A program made the position numbers and the translations under genes. The notes below the pieces were generated by a model. The model was given only the letters and a program-made list of their open reading frames with translations, ran no database searches and was not told the origin of the DNA. A stretch of DNA of 64,000 nt from DASUPK01 sp963774305 (lineage in GTDB: Bacteria > Actinomycetota > Thermoleophilia > Solirubrobacterales > 70-9): assembly GCA_963774305.1 (NCBI GenBank), contig CAVZEM010000011.1, positions 62,001 through 126,000 on the forward strand, in the 5' to 3' direction. Shown here piece by piece: positions 16,822 to 24,301 of the stretch. Within the stretch, counting starts at the first letter, position 1. Each line of letters starts with the position of its first letter.

Positions 16822-17337
16822 CTAGCCGGGGTTCTTGCGTGGGACCAGCACCGCCCGCTTGAACTCGGCCACGAGCGTGCCGTCCTGGTTGTAGGCACGA
16901 GTATGGACCTTGACCACTCCGCGGTCCGGCTTCGACTCCGATGGCCGGACCTCGAGGACCTCGGACTCCACGAACAGCGTGTCGCCGTGGAAGACGGGGT
17001 TCGGATGGCTGAGCTCGTCGGTGGCCAGGTTGGCGATCGCCTTGCCGGAGACGTCGTTGACGGTCATACCGAAGATCAGCGAGTAGACGTAGGGGCCCGC
17101 GACCACGTTCTTGCCCTGCTGCGACTTCGACGCGTAGACGTCGTTGATGTGCAGCGGGTGGTGGTTCATCGTCAGGAGGCAGAAGAGATGGTCCTCCGTC
17201 TCGGTGATCGTCTTGGCGGGCCAGTGCTTGTAGACGGCCCCGACCTCGAACTCCTCCAGGTAGCGCCCGTACTCGTGCGCGCCCGAGGCCTCTCGCTCGG
17301 CCTGATCCGTCGTCAGCTGGTGGTTCTCCTCACTCAT
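16822..17337 (-). CDS. mch: MaoC-like hydratase, candidate mesaconyl-CoA hydratase
   Basis: Single hot-dog domain of 171 residues of the MaoC (R)-hydratase type: VGAVYKHWPAKTITETEDHL, LTMNHHPLHINDVYAS and GDTLFVESEVLEVR, with the catalytic Asp/His pair expected in the HHPLHIND segment. In actinobacterial ethylmalonyl-CoA clusters a protein of this length hydrates mesaconyl-CoA to beta-methylmalyl-CoA; the Rhodobacter enzyme is about twice as long. The specific role rests on the pathway genes around it. The ATG is preceded by AAGGAG at a rather long distance (13 nt). Confidence 0.78.
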   Translation of the reverse strand: MSEENHQLTTDQAEREASGAHEYGRYLEEFEVGAVYKHWPAKTITETEDHLFCLLTMNHHPLHINDVYASKSQQGKNVVAGPYVYSLIFGMTVNDVSGKAIANLATDELSHPNPVFHGDTLFVESEVLEVRPSESKPDRGVVKVHTRAYNQDGTLVAEFKRAVLVPRKNPG

Positions 17338-17452
17338 CGTTTGAGTCGGTCTCCTTGAGTCGTTGTGACTCCTCCCCAACATGAATGGGCGCCCCCACAC
17401 AACCGCTTCGCTCATCAGAGTGACGCCCTTGCGGCGCGGGATGGTAGTCGGG

Positions 17453-18547
17453 TCAGGCGATCGTTGCCTCCATACCCTCGAAGCGCGCGATGTCGGCCAC
17501 CTCGGCGTCGATCTTCGGGCCCAGGCGCTCGCGCTCACGCTCCGGGAGGTTGAGGCTGATCTCGAGCCGACCTCCCTTCCGGCTGGACCGCCAGCCGCCC
17601 ACGACGATGCCGTCCTCCAGGATCACCGGGCGGATCCAGCCTCCACCCCCCTCCTTGACATGGGCCGCGTGCTCGCCTGCGACCGAGAACCCGCGGTCCT
17701 TCCAGCCCAGCAGATAGGTGTCGAAGTTGCCGAGCATCCGGACCTGGCCCGCCACCGGGAGCCGAGGGAACCGGCCGTGTGGGGCGAGCATCACCTCGTC
17801 CCCCACCCGCACCTCCTCGATCTCCCTGGAGATCGACTCCAGCCCCGCACGCACGTCGCGAAGCGGCAGCCCGGACCAGTAGGCGAAGTCGCGATCGGTG
17901 GCCGGCGCGAACGCCCGGATGTAGCGGCGGGTGAGCTCGACCAGTGCCCGATCGCGATCGAAGGCCGGCGGCTCGCCGATCCAATCCTCGCGGCGAACGA
18001 GGCAGGTGGTCCTGCCCCGGTCGGGCCCGAGGCAGGCGATCCCGGCGACGACGGAGGTGAGCGCGATGTGCATCCCCGTCTGAGAGTTGAGCTTCACCCC
18101 CGCCTTCTCGATTCGCTCGCGGACCTCGGTCCGGGTCAGTGGTCCCTCATCGGCGAGTGCCCTCGCGGCGACCCGCAGGGCCTTGTCCTGTTTCGACGCG
18201 GGAAGGCCGAGCTGGGAGAGCCTGCGGCGCGACCAGTGCTCGATCCCGGGCTCGAAGAGCGGCAGCCACCAGCCGGCGTCATCCGTCGGGATCATGTGAA
18301 TCGTCATCCGCATCACCCAGGTGCGCAGCAGAGAGCGCTCCTCGGTTCGCGCTCGCCTGATGTCAGCGGCGGTCAGCTTCCTGCTGCGCGAGCGGAAGGT
18401 GAGCGGCCCGGCGTAGACGTCCTGGGCCTGAGCGCCCGCGATCGAGCGGGCGATCTCGGCGGGACCTCGCGTCGCCGGGGGCCGGTGAATGAGCTGGGTG
18501 GCCGCGCGTAGCCGCGCCAGCCGAGCCGGATCGTTCCCCCTGGACAC
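17453..18547 (-). CDS. AlkZ/HTH_42-family winged-helix protein, DNA glycosylase-like
   Basis: A 364-residue member of the HTH_42 (YcaQ/AlkZ) family, whose characterised members are DNA glycosylases acting on interstrand crosslinks or bulky alkyl adducts. The catalytic QxQ motif is visible as GAQAQD at residues 39-43, followed by LLRTWVMRMTIHMIPTDD and a central LARRGEVTEADVAF-like winged-helix region (GPLTRTEVRERIEKAG). The GTG start lies 5 bp after the SCP2 gene stop, making it the last gene of an operon led by the acyl-CoA dehydrogenase, an unexpected setting for a repair enzyme. Confidence 0.8.
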   Translation of the reverse strand: MSRGNDPARLARLRAATQLIHRPPATRGPAEIARSIAGAQAQDVYAGPLTFRSRSRKLTAADIRRARTEERSLLRTWVMRMTIHMIPTDDAGWWLPLFEPGIEHWSRRRLSQLGLPASKQDKALRVAARALADEGPLTRTEVRERIEKAGVKLNSQTGMHIALTSVVAGIACLGPDRGRTTCLVRREDWIGEPPAFDRDRALVELTRRYIRAFAPATDRDFAYWSGLPLRDVRAGLESISREIEEVRVGDEVMLAPHGRFPRLPVAGQVRMLGNFDTYLLGWKDRGFSVAGEHAAHVKEGGGGWIRPVILEDGIVVGGWRSSRKGGRLEISLNLPERERERLGPKIDAEVADIARFEGMEATIA

Positions 18548-18552
18548 TCGCC

Positions 18553-18918
18553 CTAGTGGACCTTCTTGGTCCGGGCGCGCTGCTCGTGGCGCTCGATCAC
18601 CTGGGCGATCAGCTTCTGGATGTTGCTGTCACCGCTGACCTTGATGTGGCCGGCGTCGTAGGCCGCGCGGTAGTCGCTCACCGTCCCCTGCTCCGCGAGC
18701 CGGTTGAACTCCGAGCGGGTGATCTTGACGCTGACCCGCGCGTCCTCCGTGGACGCCGCCTTGCTGATCTTCGGCCCCGGCACCTCCACGCGGAACATCT
18801 GCACGTCGCCACGCCCGCGCAGCTCGAGCTCGAAGACCAACTTGAGTTGGGCGAGGGCGGGCACCTCGGACTGGAAACGCTCCAGCCCGGTCGCGATCAG
18901 CTCTGGCGTCGATGCCAT
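18553..18918 (-). CDS. SCP2 sterol-carrier-like lipid-binding protein
   Basis: A 121-residue soluble protein with the SCP2 fold signature: an N-terminal helix (MASTPELIATGLERFQSEVP), beta strands (LKLVFELELRGRGDVQMFRV), then VSVKITRSEFNRLAEQ and the typical GHIKVSGDSNIQKLIAQVIE end. Such proteins bind fatty acyl groups or sterol-like lipids in a hydrophobic tunnel. Its ATG comes 1 bp after the SDR stop. Binding of an acyl-CoA for the neighbouring dehydrogenase is plausible but inferred. Confidence 0.78.
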   Translation of the reverse strand: MASTPELIATGLERFQSEVPALAQLKLVFELELRGRGDVQMFRVEVPGPKISKAASTEDARVSVKITRSEFNRLAEQGTVSDYRAAYDAGHIKVSGDSNIQKLIAQVIERHEQRARTKKVH

Positions 18919-18919
18919 C

Positions 18920-19588
18920 TCACCAAGGTATTGGCTCGCGGTCGCGGAAGAAGCCTCCGGTCGGGCCGTCGTCCGGCAGGGTCGCCAGCCAGACGGCAGC
19001 GTCGGCCCCCTCCTCGACGGAACGTGGCGCTCCCGAGCCGCCCATGTCGGTGCGGACCCAGCCTGGACACATCGCGTTGACCTTGACGTCGTCCTCGTCC
19101 CACGCGAGCGTCCTTGTGAGCGCATTGAGACCCGCCTTTGAGACGCGGTAGGCCGCGCGCCCTCCGTACATGTCGGAGAGCTGACCCGCTCCGCTCGAGA
19201 CATTCACGATTCGCGGCTGGGAGCTGCGATGGAGCAGCGGCAGGAATGCCTCGATCAGCCGCCAGGGCCCGAAGGTGTTGACCTCGAGGACCTCGTGGGC
19301 TCGGTCGAGGTCGTAGTCGGCTGCTCCCACCGGATCGCCGTAGACGCCCGCGTTGTTGACCAGCGCGTCGAGGTGGCCCGGATCCGAGCCGATCAGCTCC
19401 AGAGCCGCGTACACGTCGTCCTGGTCCGTGACGTCAAGCTTGATGGGAATGATCCCATCGCCCTCCGCGACATCATCGGGATCCCTGGCACCAGCGAACA
19501 CAATGAAGCCGTGATCCGCGGTGAGCTGCCGCGCGATCTCCGCGCCGATTCCCCGGCTCGTGCCGGTGACCAGCGCGACGCGGCTCAA
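18920..19588 (-). CDS. Short-chain dehydrogenase/reductase
   Basis: NAD(P)-dependent oxidoreductase of 222 residues with the classical Rossmann motif TGTSRGIG, LVNNAGVYG, the catalytic Ser in NVSSGAG and YRVSK (YxxxK). The PGWVRTDMGG loop is also typical. The start is a TTG overlapping the TGA of the dehydrogenase gene (TTGA), so it is coupled to it. Substrate unknown; a carbonyl of the acyl-CoA route or a detoxified aldehyde are options. Confidence 0.88.
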   Translation of the reverse strand: MSRVALVTGTSRGIGAEIARQLTADHGFIVFAGARDPDDVAEGDGIIPIKLDVTDQDDVYAALELIGSDPGHLDALVNNAGVYGDPVGAADYDLDRAHEVLEVNTFGPWRLIEAFLPLLHRSSQPRIVNVSSGAGQLSDMYGGRAAYRVSKAGLNALTRTLAWDEDDVKVNAMCPGWVRTDMGGSGAPRSVEEGADAAVWLATLPDDGPTGGFFRDREPIPW

Positions 19589-20814
19589 ATCTTGTTCCGC
19601 TCCAGGAGCTTCTTGCCGATCACCATGCGCTGGATCTCGGAGGTTCCCTCGCCGATCAAGAGCAGCGGCGCATCCCGGTAGAGGCGCTCGATCTCGTACT
19701 CCTTGGAGTAGCCGTAGCCACCGTGGATCCGGAAGGCATCCTCGACGACCTCCTTGCCGGTCTCCGAGGCGATCAGCTTCGCCATCCCGGCCTCCAGGTC
19801 GGAGCGCTGGCCGGCGTCCTTCATCCGCGCGGCCTTGCGGGTGACGAGGCGGGCGGCCTCGATCTTGGTGGCCATGTCGGCGAGCTTGAAGAGGATCGCC
19901 TGGTGCTGGGCGATCGGCTTGCCGAACGTCTTGCGCTCCTGGGAGTACTTGAGAGCGAGCTCGAGGGCGCGCTGTGCGATGCCGACGCCGCGCGCTGCGA
20001 CGTTGACGCGGCCGACCTCGAGCGCGTCCATCATCTGCGAGAAGCCCTTGCCGAGGCCGGCCTCCTCGCCGCCGAGGATCCGCTCCGGCGGGCACTTGTA
20101 GCCGGAGTAGACGAGCTCCGTGGACTCGACGCCCTTGTAGCCCATCTTCTTGATCTTCGGTGGGATCTCGAGGCCCGCGAAGTCGCCCTCGTTCTTGTCC
20201 TTCCAGGGCTCCTTCTCGGTGATGAAGCAGGTCATGCCCTTGTAGGGCGGATCGGCCTTGGGGTCGTTCTTCATCAGAACGAAGACCACGCTCGAGCCGA
20301 GACCGTTGGTGACCCACATCTTCTGGCCCTCGAGCACCCAGTTGCCGTCGTCGGCCTTGGTGGCCGTCGCCTTGATCCCCTGGACGTCGGAGCCGACCTC
20401 GGGCTCCGAGAGCGAGAAGGCGGCGCGGATCTCGCCGGTCGCCATCTTCGGCAGGAAGTACTCCTTCTGCTCGTCGGTCCCGAACTTCATCAGCAGGTAG
20501 GAGCCGATGAAGTGGGTGTTGACGACGCCGGAGATCGAGATCCAGCCGCGCGAGAGCTCCTCGACGATCATCGCGTAGGTCGTCAGGTCGAGGCCCATGC
20601 CGCCGTACTCCTCGGGGATCGTCACCCCGAACAGACCCAGCTCCTTCATCTGCTCGACGATCGGCTCGGGGAACTTGTCCTCGTGGTCGTACTCCTCGGC
20701 GTTGGGGATGATCTCCTTGTCGACGAAGTCGTGGACCATCTCGACGATGGCCTTCTGCTCATCGGTCATCTCCTGGAAGTTGGTGCTCTCCTGCTGCTCG
20801 GTTGCGACGGCCAT
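19585..20814 (-). CDS. mcd: Acyl-CoA dehydrogenase, candidate methylsuccinyl-CoA dehydrogenase
   Basis: FAD-dependent acyl-CoA dehydrogenase of 409 residues. Family landmarks are EEYGGMGLDLTTYAMIVEEL, AAFSLSEPEVGSDVQGIKAT, WVTNG, RKTFGKPIAQHQAI and the catalytic-loop region LIGEGTSEIQRMVIG. Among ccr-ecm-mch-mcl neighbours the likely reaction is (2S)-methylsuccinyl-CoA to mesaconyl-CoA, but sequence alone does not exclude a general short-chain substrate. The known Rhodobacter Mcd is longer (about 550 aa); actinobacterial candidates are this size. Start: ATG after GAGGAG. First gene of the operon with the SDR, SCP2 and AlkZ-like genes. Confidence 0.8.
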   Translation of the reverse strand: MAVATEQQESTNFQEMTDEQKAIVEMVHDFVDKEIIPNAEEYDHEDKFPEPIVEQMKELGLFGVTIPEEYGGMGLDLTTYAMIVEELSRGWISISGVVNTHFIGSYLLMKFGTDEQKEYFLPKMATGEIRAAFSLSEPEVGSDVQGIKATATKADDGNWVLEGQKMWVTNGLGSSVVFVLMKNDPKADPPYKGMTCFITEKEPWKDKNEGDFAGLEIPPKIKKMGYKGVESTELVYSGYKCPPERILGGEEAGLGKGFSQMMDALEVGRVNVAARGVGIAQRALELALKYSQERKTFGKPIAQHQAILFKLADMATKIEAARLVTRKAARMKDAGQRSDLEAGMAKLIASETGKEVVEDAFRIHGGYGYSKEYEIERLYRDAPLLLIGEGTSEIQRMVIGKKLLERNKI

Positions 20815-20844
20815 TGGCTCCTCTGAAGTCGTGTTTGCGCCGCC

Positions 20845-20850
20845 TAGGAT
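20845..20850 (+). promoter_or_regulatory. -10 box of a leaderless promoter for the SnoaL-like gene
   Basis: TAGGAT, 8 nt before the TTG start; it lies within the 44-bp gap to the divergent mcd start. Confidence 0.45.
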
Positions 20851-20858
20851 AGGGAGCG

Positions 20859-21317
20859 TTGAAGGACGACGACTCCGATGACGTGCTCGACCGTATCCGC
20901 GAGGGAACGCTCTTCGGCGAAGGATCGGTCATCGATGGTGCCGAGGGCATCGAGCAGATGGTCGACGCGATTCGTGACCACGTCCACCCGGGGTTCGTGA
21001 CGCTGATGACCAGCGAGTCGGCGGCGGCTACCGAGTGGCACGGCGTCGAGGGGTTCAGGGACGCGCTGACCGACTGGATCAGTCCGTACGAGTCATTCCG
21101 GCTCGAGATAGAGGAGGCGATCGTCCAGGAGGACAAGCTCGTCTTCCTCGCGCGGCAGGTGGCCACAACCAAGCACGCCTCCGTAGAAGTGGAGACCGAG
21201 AGCGCCACCATCTGGTGGATGAAAGATGGCCTGATCACCCAGGCGGTCTTCTACCTCGATCAGAAGGCGGCGCTTAAGGCTGCCGGGCTGGACCCCGGCA
21301 GCCCCTCGGCCGGCTGA
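20859..21317 (+). CDS. SnoaL/NTF2-like protein
   Basis: A 152-residue NTF2-fold protein: VDAIRDHVHPGFVTLMT, EWHGVEGFRDALTDWISPYE, FRLEIEEAIVQEDKLVFLAR and the closing IWWMKDGLITQAVFYLDQKA ALKAAGL-type helix. Members act as small-ligand enzymes or binding proteins; no specific residues reveal the ligand. The start is TTG with a TAGGAT box 8 nt upstream. Divergent from mcd. Confidence 0.75.
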   Translation: MKDDDSDDVLDRIREGTLFGEGSVIDGAEGIEQMVDAIRDHVHPGFVTLMTSESAAATEWHGVEGFRDALTDWISPYESFRLEIEEAIVQEDKLVFLARQVATTKHASVEVETESATIWWMKDGLITQAVFYLDQKAALKAAGLDPGSPSAG

Positions 21318-21830
21318 CTACTCCTCGGCGAGGATGCCGTAGAGCTTCTTGCGGGCGTCCTTGAGGATCTCCGCCGCCTTGGCCATCTGCTCGTCGTCAT
21401 CGCCGCGAGCGACCTGCTTGGCCGCGCCGATGGTGCGGAAGAGCTCGCTGCGAACCTCGAAGCGGGGCGAGTCCTCGTCCCCCTGCTCCCAGGGCCGACC
21501 GCCCTCGGTCCGCTCGGGGACCTCCTTCTTGCCGGAGTCCGTGAGCGAATAGACCTTGCGGCCGTCCACCTCTTCGGCGGTGACCAGGCCCTCGTCCTCG
21601 AGCAACTGGAGTGTCGGGTAGATCGATCCGGCGCTGGGAGTCCAGCGTCCGCCGGTGCGCTCCTCGAGCTCCTGGATCATCTCGTAGCCGTGCATGGGCC
21701 GGTCGTCGAGCAGCGCCAGGATGGCGCTGCGGACATCGCCACGGCGGACGCGATGGCGTCCCCGGCCGTGACCTCGACCGCCCCTCATCTCGTGCCGCCC
21801 AAATCCATGGCGGCTTCTCTGTCTGTGCAT
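21318..21830 (-). CDS. PadR-family transcriptional regulator
   Basis: A 170-residue repressor. After a basic Arg/His/Gly-rich leader of about 30 residues comes the PadR winged helix: VRSAILALLDDRPMHGYEMI, SAGSIYPTLQLLEDEGLVTA, and the wing VDGRKVYSLTDSGKKEV. A C-terminal acidic helix mediates dimerisation. AAAGGAA precedes the ATG, and a perfect palindrome 34 bp upstream is a likely autoregulatory operator. The target genes are not evident. Confidence 0.9.
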   Translation of the reverse strand: MHRQRSRHGFGRHEMRGGRGHGRGRHRVRRGDVRSAILALLDDRPMHGYEMIQELEERTGGRWTPSAGSIYPTLQLLEDEGLVTAEEVDGRKVYSLTDSGKKEVPERTEGGRPWEQGDEDSPRFEVRSELFRTIGAAKQVARGDDDEQMAKAAEILKDARKKLYGILAEE

Positions 21831-21864
21831 CTCGTCTGTTCCTTTCGATCTTTCATGAGATAAC

Positions 21865-21876
21865 ACGATATATCGT
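21865..21876. promoter_or_regulatory. Candidate PadR operator, perfect 12-bp palindrome
   Basis: ACGATATATCGT, a self-complementary AT-rich island in very GC-rich DNA, just upstream of the padR-type gene. It would overlap its promoter, as is common for autorepressed PadR genes. Confidence 0.55.
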
Positions 21877-22432
21877 AACAGGTCGCAAACATCCGCTCCA
21901 GCTTCTGATCTCGCCTGCGGCACATGCCGCGTTCGTCAGTCCCTCCTCGAAGGACTACGGCGCCTTGAACGTCGGCACTACAGGTGCGACGACGTCGTTC
22001 CTCCTGCAGGGGTCGCCCAACATCTGCACCAACTACGACAACATGCTCTTCCTCTGCCTCGGCTCGACGTCCTACGCGACCGACACCACCGCGCTCGGCG
22101 GTGGTGTCGGTACGACGACGACCGTCGGTGACTTCGTCGTGCGTAACACCGATTGTCCGTATCCCAGCCAGCCGAGCCTGCCGGTCATCTCAGCCATGGT
22201 CGGCCCACCCTCCATCTGCCAGTTCGAGGTCGGATTTGCGCCGGTTGCCAGCGGCGCGCGCTCCCAAGCAATGACCTTTATCGACACGGGTGGACCGACA
22301 GGCACGCTTCAGCTGACCGGCACCGGCATCGCGCCCTCGTCAACTGCACCGATCACCGCACCTCGCAAGAACTGCAAGAAGAAGCGAACGGCGGCGGCCG
22401 CGAAGAAGAAGTGCAAAAAGCGAAAGCGCTGA
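21872..22432 (+). pseudogene. 5'-truncated secreted ASH/choice-of-anchor-D-like protein
   Basis: The open frame encodes a mature-type surface domain (FVSPSSKDYGALNVGTTGAT, CQFEVGFAPVASGARSQAM, TGTLQLTGTGIAPSS), the pattern of ASH/choice-of-anchor D beta sandwiches, followed by the Lys/Cys-rich tail seen in other secreted proteins here. No ATG, GTG or TTG is available upstream of the domain; a residual LLISPAAHAAF looks like the end of a signal peptide. The 5' part appears lost at the boundary with the PadR gene. It could still be read from a non-standard start. Confidence 0.55.
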
Positions 22433-22433
22433 G

Positions 22434-22753
22434 CTAGCTCGTCATGCCGGCGGCGTCGATGGCCTCGGCCTCCTCATAGAACTCGCGGCGGCGAACGATC
22501 AGGCGTCCTGGATGGCGAGCAGCTCATAGCTGACGGACTTGGCCTCGGCCCCCGCTCGCCGCGCCGGTACCGATCCCGGTTCCCACCACCAGCACCTGGT
22601 CGTCACCGCAGTCGACGCTTCGCTCGACCTCGAAGCTGTAGTCGTCGAAAGCTTTGAGCCATCGCACGAACGCCTCCCATCTCTTCCTTGCTCGTCCTGC
22701 GCTGATAGAAAGCGCGTGGCGAGCTCAACATTGGCCTCGGATTGCGCAGTCAC
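22434..22753 (-). pseudogene. SnoaL/NTF2-like gene broken by three frameshifts
   Basis: It begins with GTG overlapping the GNAT gene stop (GTGA). The frame gives VTAQSEANVELATRFLSAQD, then shifts near 22683 to WEAFVRWLKAFDDYSFEVER and SVDCGDDQVLVVGTG, shifts again near 22553 to AEAKSVSYELLAIQD, and again near 22501 to LIVRRREFYEEAEAIDAAGM. Joined, this is a complete SnoaL/NTF2-like protein of about 105 residues. Two of the shift points lie in short G runs, so either real decay or assembly indels could explain it. Confidence 0.7.
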
Positions 22754-23196
22754 AGCTCCCAGGCGAAGCAGGCCGAGCGCCAGCTGGGCTCCTCGCGCTC
22801 GTAGAAGCGGTGTGCGTCGACCCGGGTGTCCGCGCTGTCGAGCTCGAGGTGGGTGGCACCCCGTTCGCGCGCCCAGTTCTTGGCGGCGTCCAGCAGGTCC
22901 TTCCCCACTCCCTGCGAGCGGTGCTCCGGGCTGACGGCAAGGTCCTCCACCCAACAGCGCGGGCCGAAGCGAACCGAGTTCATGTCCAGATACGCCGTGC
23001 AGAGCCCGAGCAGGTCGCCCCGGTGCTCGGCGACCAGCACGGCAGCGGCCGGGTCCGCGATCGCGTCGGCTATCGCCTGACGCGCCCGCTCCGGATCCCA
23101 CCGGGGCGGGACCGACCCGGGCGGCGCGAACAGCCACTCGTACATGCCGAGCACTCGCTCGACCTCTCCGGGCACCGCTTCACGAATCTTCGCCAC
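22750..23196 (-). CDS. GNAT-family N-acetyltransferase
   Basis: A 148-residue acyl-CoA-dependent acetyltransferase. The acetyl-CoA pyrophosphate loop is VSPEHRSQGVGKDLL, preceded by the strand RCWVEDLAV and followed by DTRVDAHRFYEREEP. The acceptor is unknown. The GTG start has TAGCCT 6 nt upstream. It diverges from mcl, with overlapping promoters in a 55-bp gap. Confidence 0.85.
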   Translation of the reverse strand: MAKIREAVPGEVERVLGMYEWLFAPPGSVPPRWDPERARQAIADAIADPAAAVLVAEHRGDLLGLCTAYLDMNSVRFGPRCWVEDLAVSPEHRSQGVGKDLLDAAKNWARERGATHLELDSADTRVDAHRFYEREEPSWRSACFAWEL

Positions 23197-23202
23197 GAGT
23201 TG

Positions 23203-23208
23203 AGGCTA
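23203..23208 (-). promoter_or_regulatory. -10 box of a leaderless promoter for the GNAT gene
   Basis: TAGCCT on the minus strand, 6 nt before the GTG start; only 30 bp from the opposing mcl -10 box, so the two promoters must overlap. Confidence 0.5.
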
Positions 23209-23238
23209 TCCGTGACGCGTCCCGCGCACCCCTCCAGA

Positions 23239-23244
23239 TAGCGT
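23239..23244 (+). promoter_or_regulatory. -10 box of a leaderless promoter for mcl
   Basis: TAGCGT, 7 nt before the mcl ATG. Confidence 0.5.
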
Positions 23245-23251
23245 TCCGTAC

Positions 23252-24301
23252 ATGAGAAACCCAAGAGACTTCTTCAACCCGCTGGCCATCGGCGCGCCCG
23301 ACCCGCCCCGCGAGATCCCATTCAAGCCGTCGCGGATGATCCATTTCTTCGACGCATCCAACGAGAAGATGCGGGCGAAGGTGCCCGACATGGCAAAGCA
23401 GGCCGACATCCTGCTCGGCAACCTCGAGGACGCGGTCCCGGTCGACAAGAAGATCCCGGCTCGCGAGGGCCTGATCGAGGTCGCGAAGGAGGTCGACTTC
23501 GGCGACACGCAGCTCTGGACGCGGATCAACGAGCTCGAGAGCCCCTGGTGCCTCGACGACCTCACCCAGCTGGTCACCGAGATCGGCGACAAGCTCGAGG
23601 TGATCATGGTCCCCAAGGTCCAGGGGCCCTGGGACATCCACTACGTCGATCGGCTGCTCGCTCAGCTGGAAGCGAAGGCGAAGCTCGAGCGCCCGCTCCT
23701 GGTCCACGCGATCCTCGAGACAGCGCTCGGTGTCGTCAACCTCGAGGAGATCGCGAACGCCAGTCCCCGCATGCAGGGGATGAGCTTCGGGCCGGCCGAC
23801 CTGGCGGCGTCGCGGCGGATGAAGACGACCCGCGTCGGCGGCGGCCACCCCGGCTACCGCGTGATCGAGGACCCGGATCCCGAGAACGAGGACGCCCCCC
23901 GGGCGACCGCGCAGCAGGACCCCTGGCACTACTCGATCGCCCGCATGGTGGACGCCTGCACTTCCGCGGGCATCCTGCCCTTCTATGGCCCGTACGGCGA
24001 CATCAAGGACGTCCAGGGCTGTGAGACGCAGTTCCGGGCCGCCTTCCTGCTCGGCTGCGTCGGCGCCTGGTCGCTGCACCCGGTTCAGATCGACATCGCC
24101 AAGAAGGTCTTCTCGCCGCCACCGGACGAGGTGCTGTTCGCGAAGAAGGTGATCGAGGCGATCCCGGACGGCGCCGGCGTTCACATGATCGATGGCAAGA
24201 TGCAGGACGACGCGACCTGGAAGCAGTGCAAGGTGATGGTGAACCTGGCCGAGATGCTGGCCAAGAAGGACCCGGAGCTGGCGAAGGCCTACGAGATGTG
24301 A
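23252..24301 (+). CDS. mcl: L-malyl-CoA/beta-methylmalyl-CoA lyase (CitE-like)
   Basis: Mg2+-dependent lyase of the CitE/HpcH aldolase family, 349 residues. It would cleave beta-methylmalyl-CoA to glyoxylate and propionyl-CoA and act on malyl-CoA, the last unique step of the ethylmalonyl-CoA pathway. Metal ligands are the Glu of HAILETALGVVNLEEI and the Asp of SFGPADLAASRR; the Arg of LWTRINE contacts substrate. The length is that of actinobacterial and Rhodobacter Mcl, longer than CitE (about 290). Start: ATG with TAGCGT 7 nt upstream. The downstream thioesterase gene overlaps its stop. Confidence 0.9.
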   Translation: MRNPRDFFNPLAIGAPDPPREIPFKPSRMIHFFDASNEKMRAKVPDMAKQADILLGNLEDAVPVDKKIPAREGLIEVAKEVDFGDTQLWTRINELESPWCLDDLTQLVTEIGDKLEVIMVPKVQGPWDIHYVDRLLAQLEAKAKLERPLLVHAILETALGVVNLEEIANASPRMQGMSFGPADLAASRRMKTTRVGGGHPGYRVIEDPDPENEDAPRATAQQDPWHYSIARMVDACTSAGILPFYGPYGDIKDVQGCETQFRAAFLLGCVGAWSLHPVQIDIAKKVFSPPPDEVLFAKKVIEAIPDGAGVHMIDGKMQDDATWKQCKVMVNLAEMLAKKDPELAKAYEM

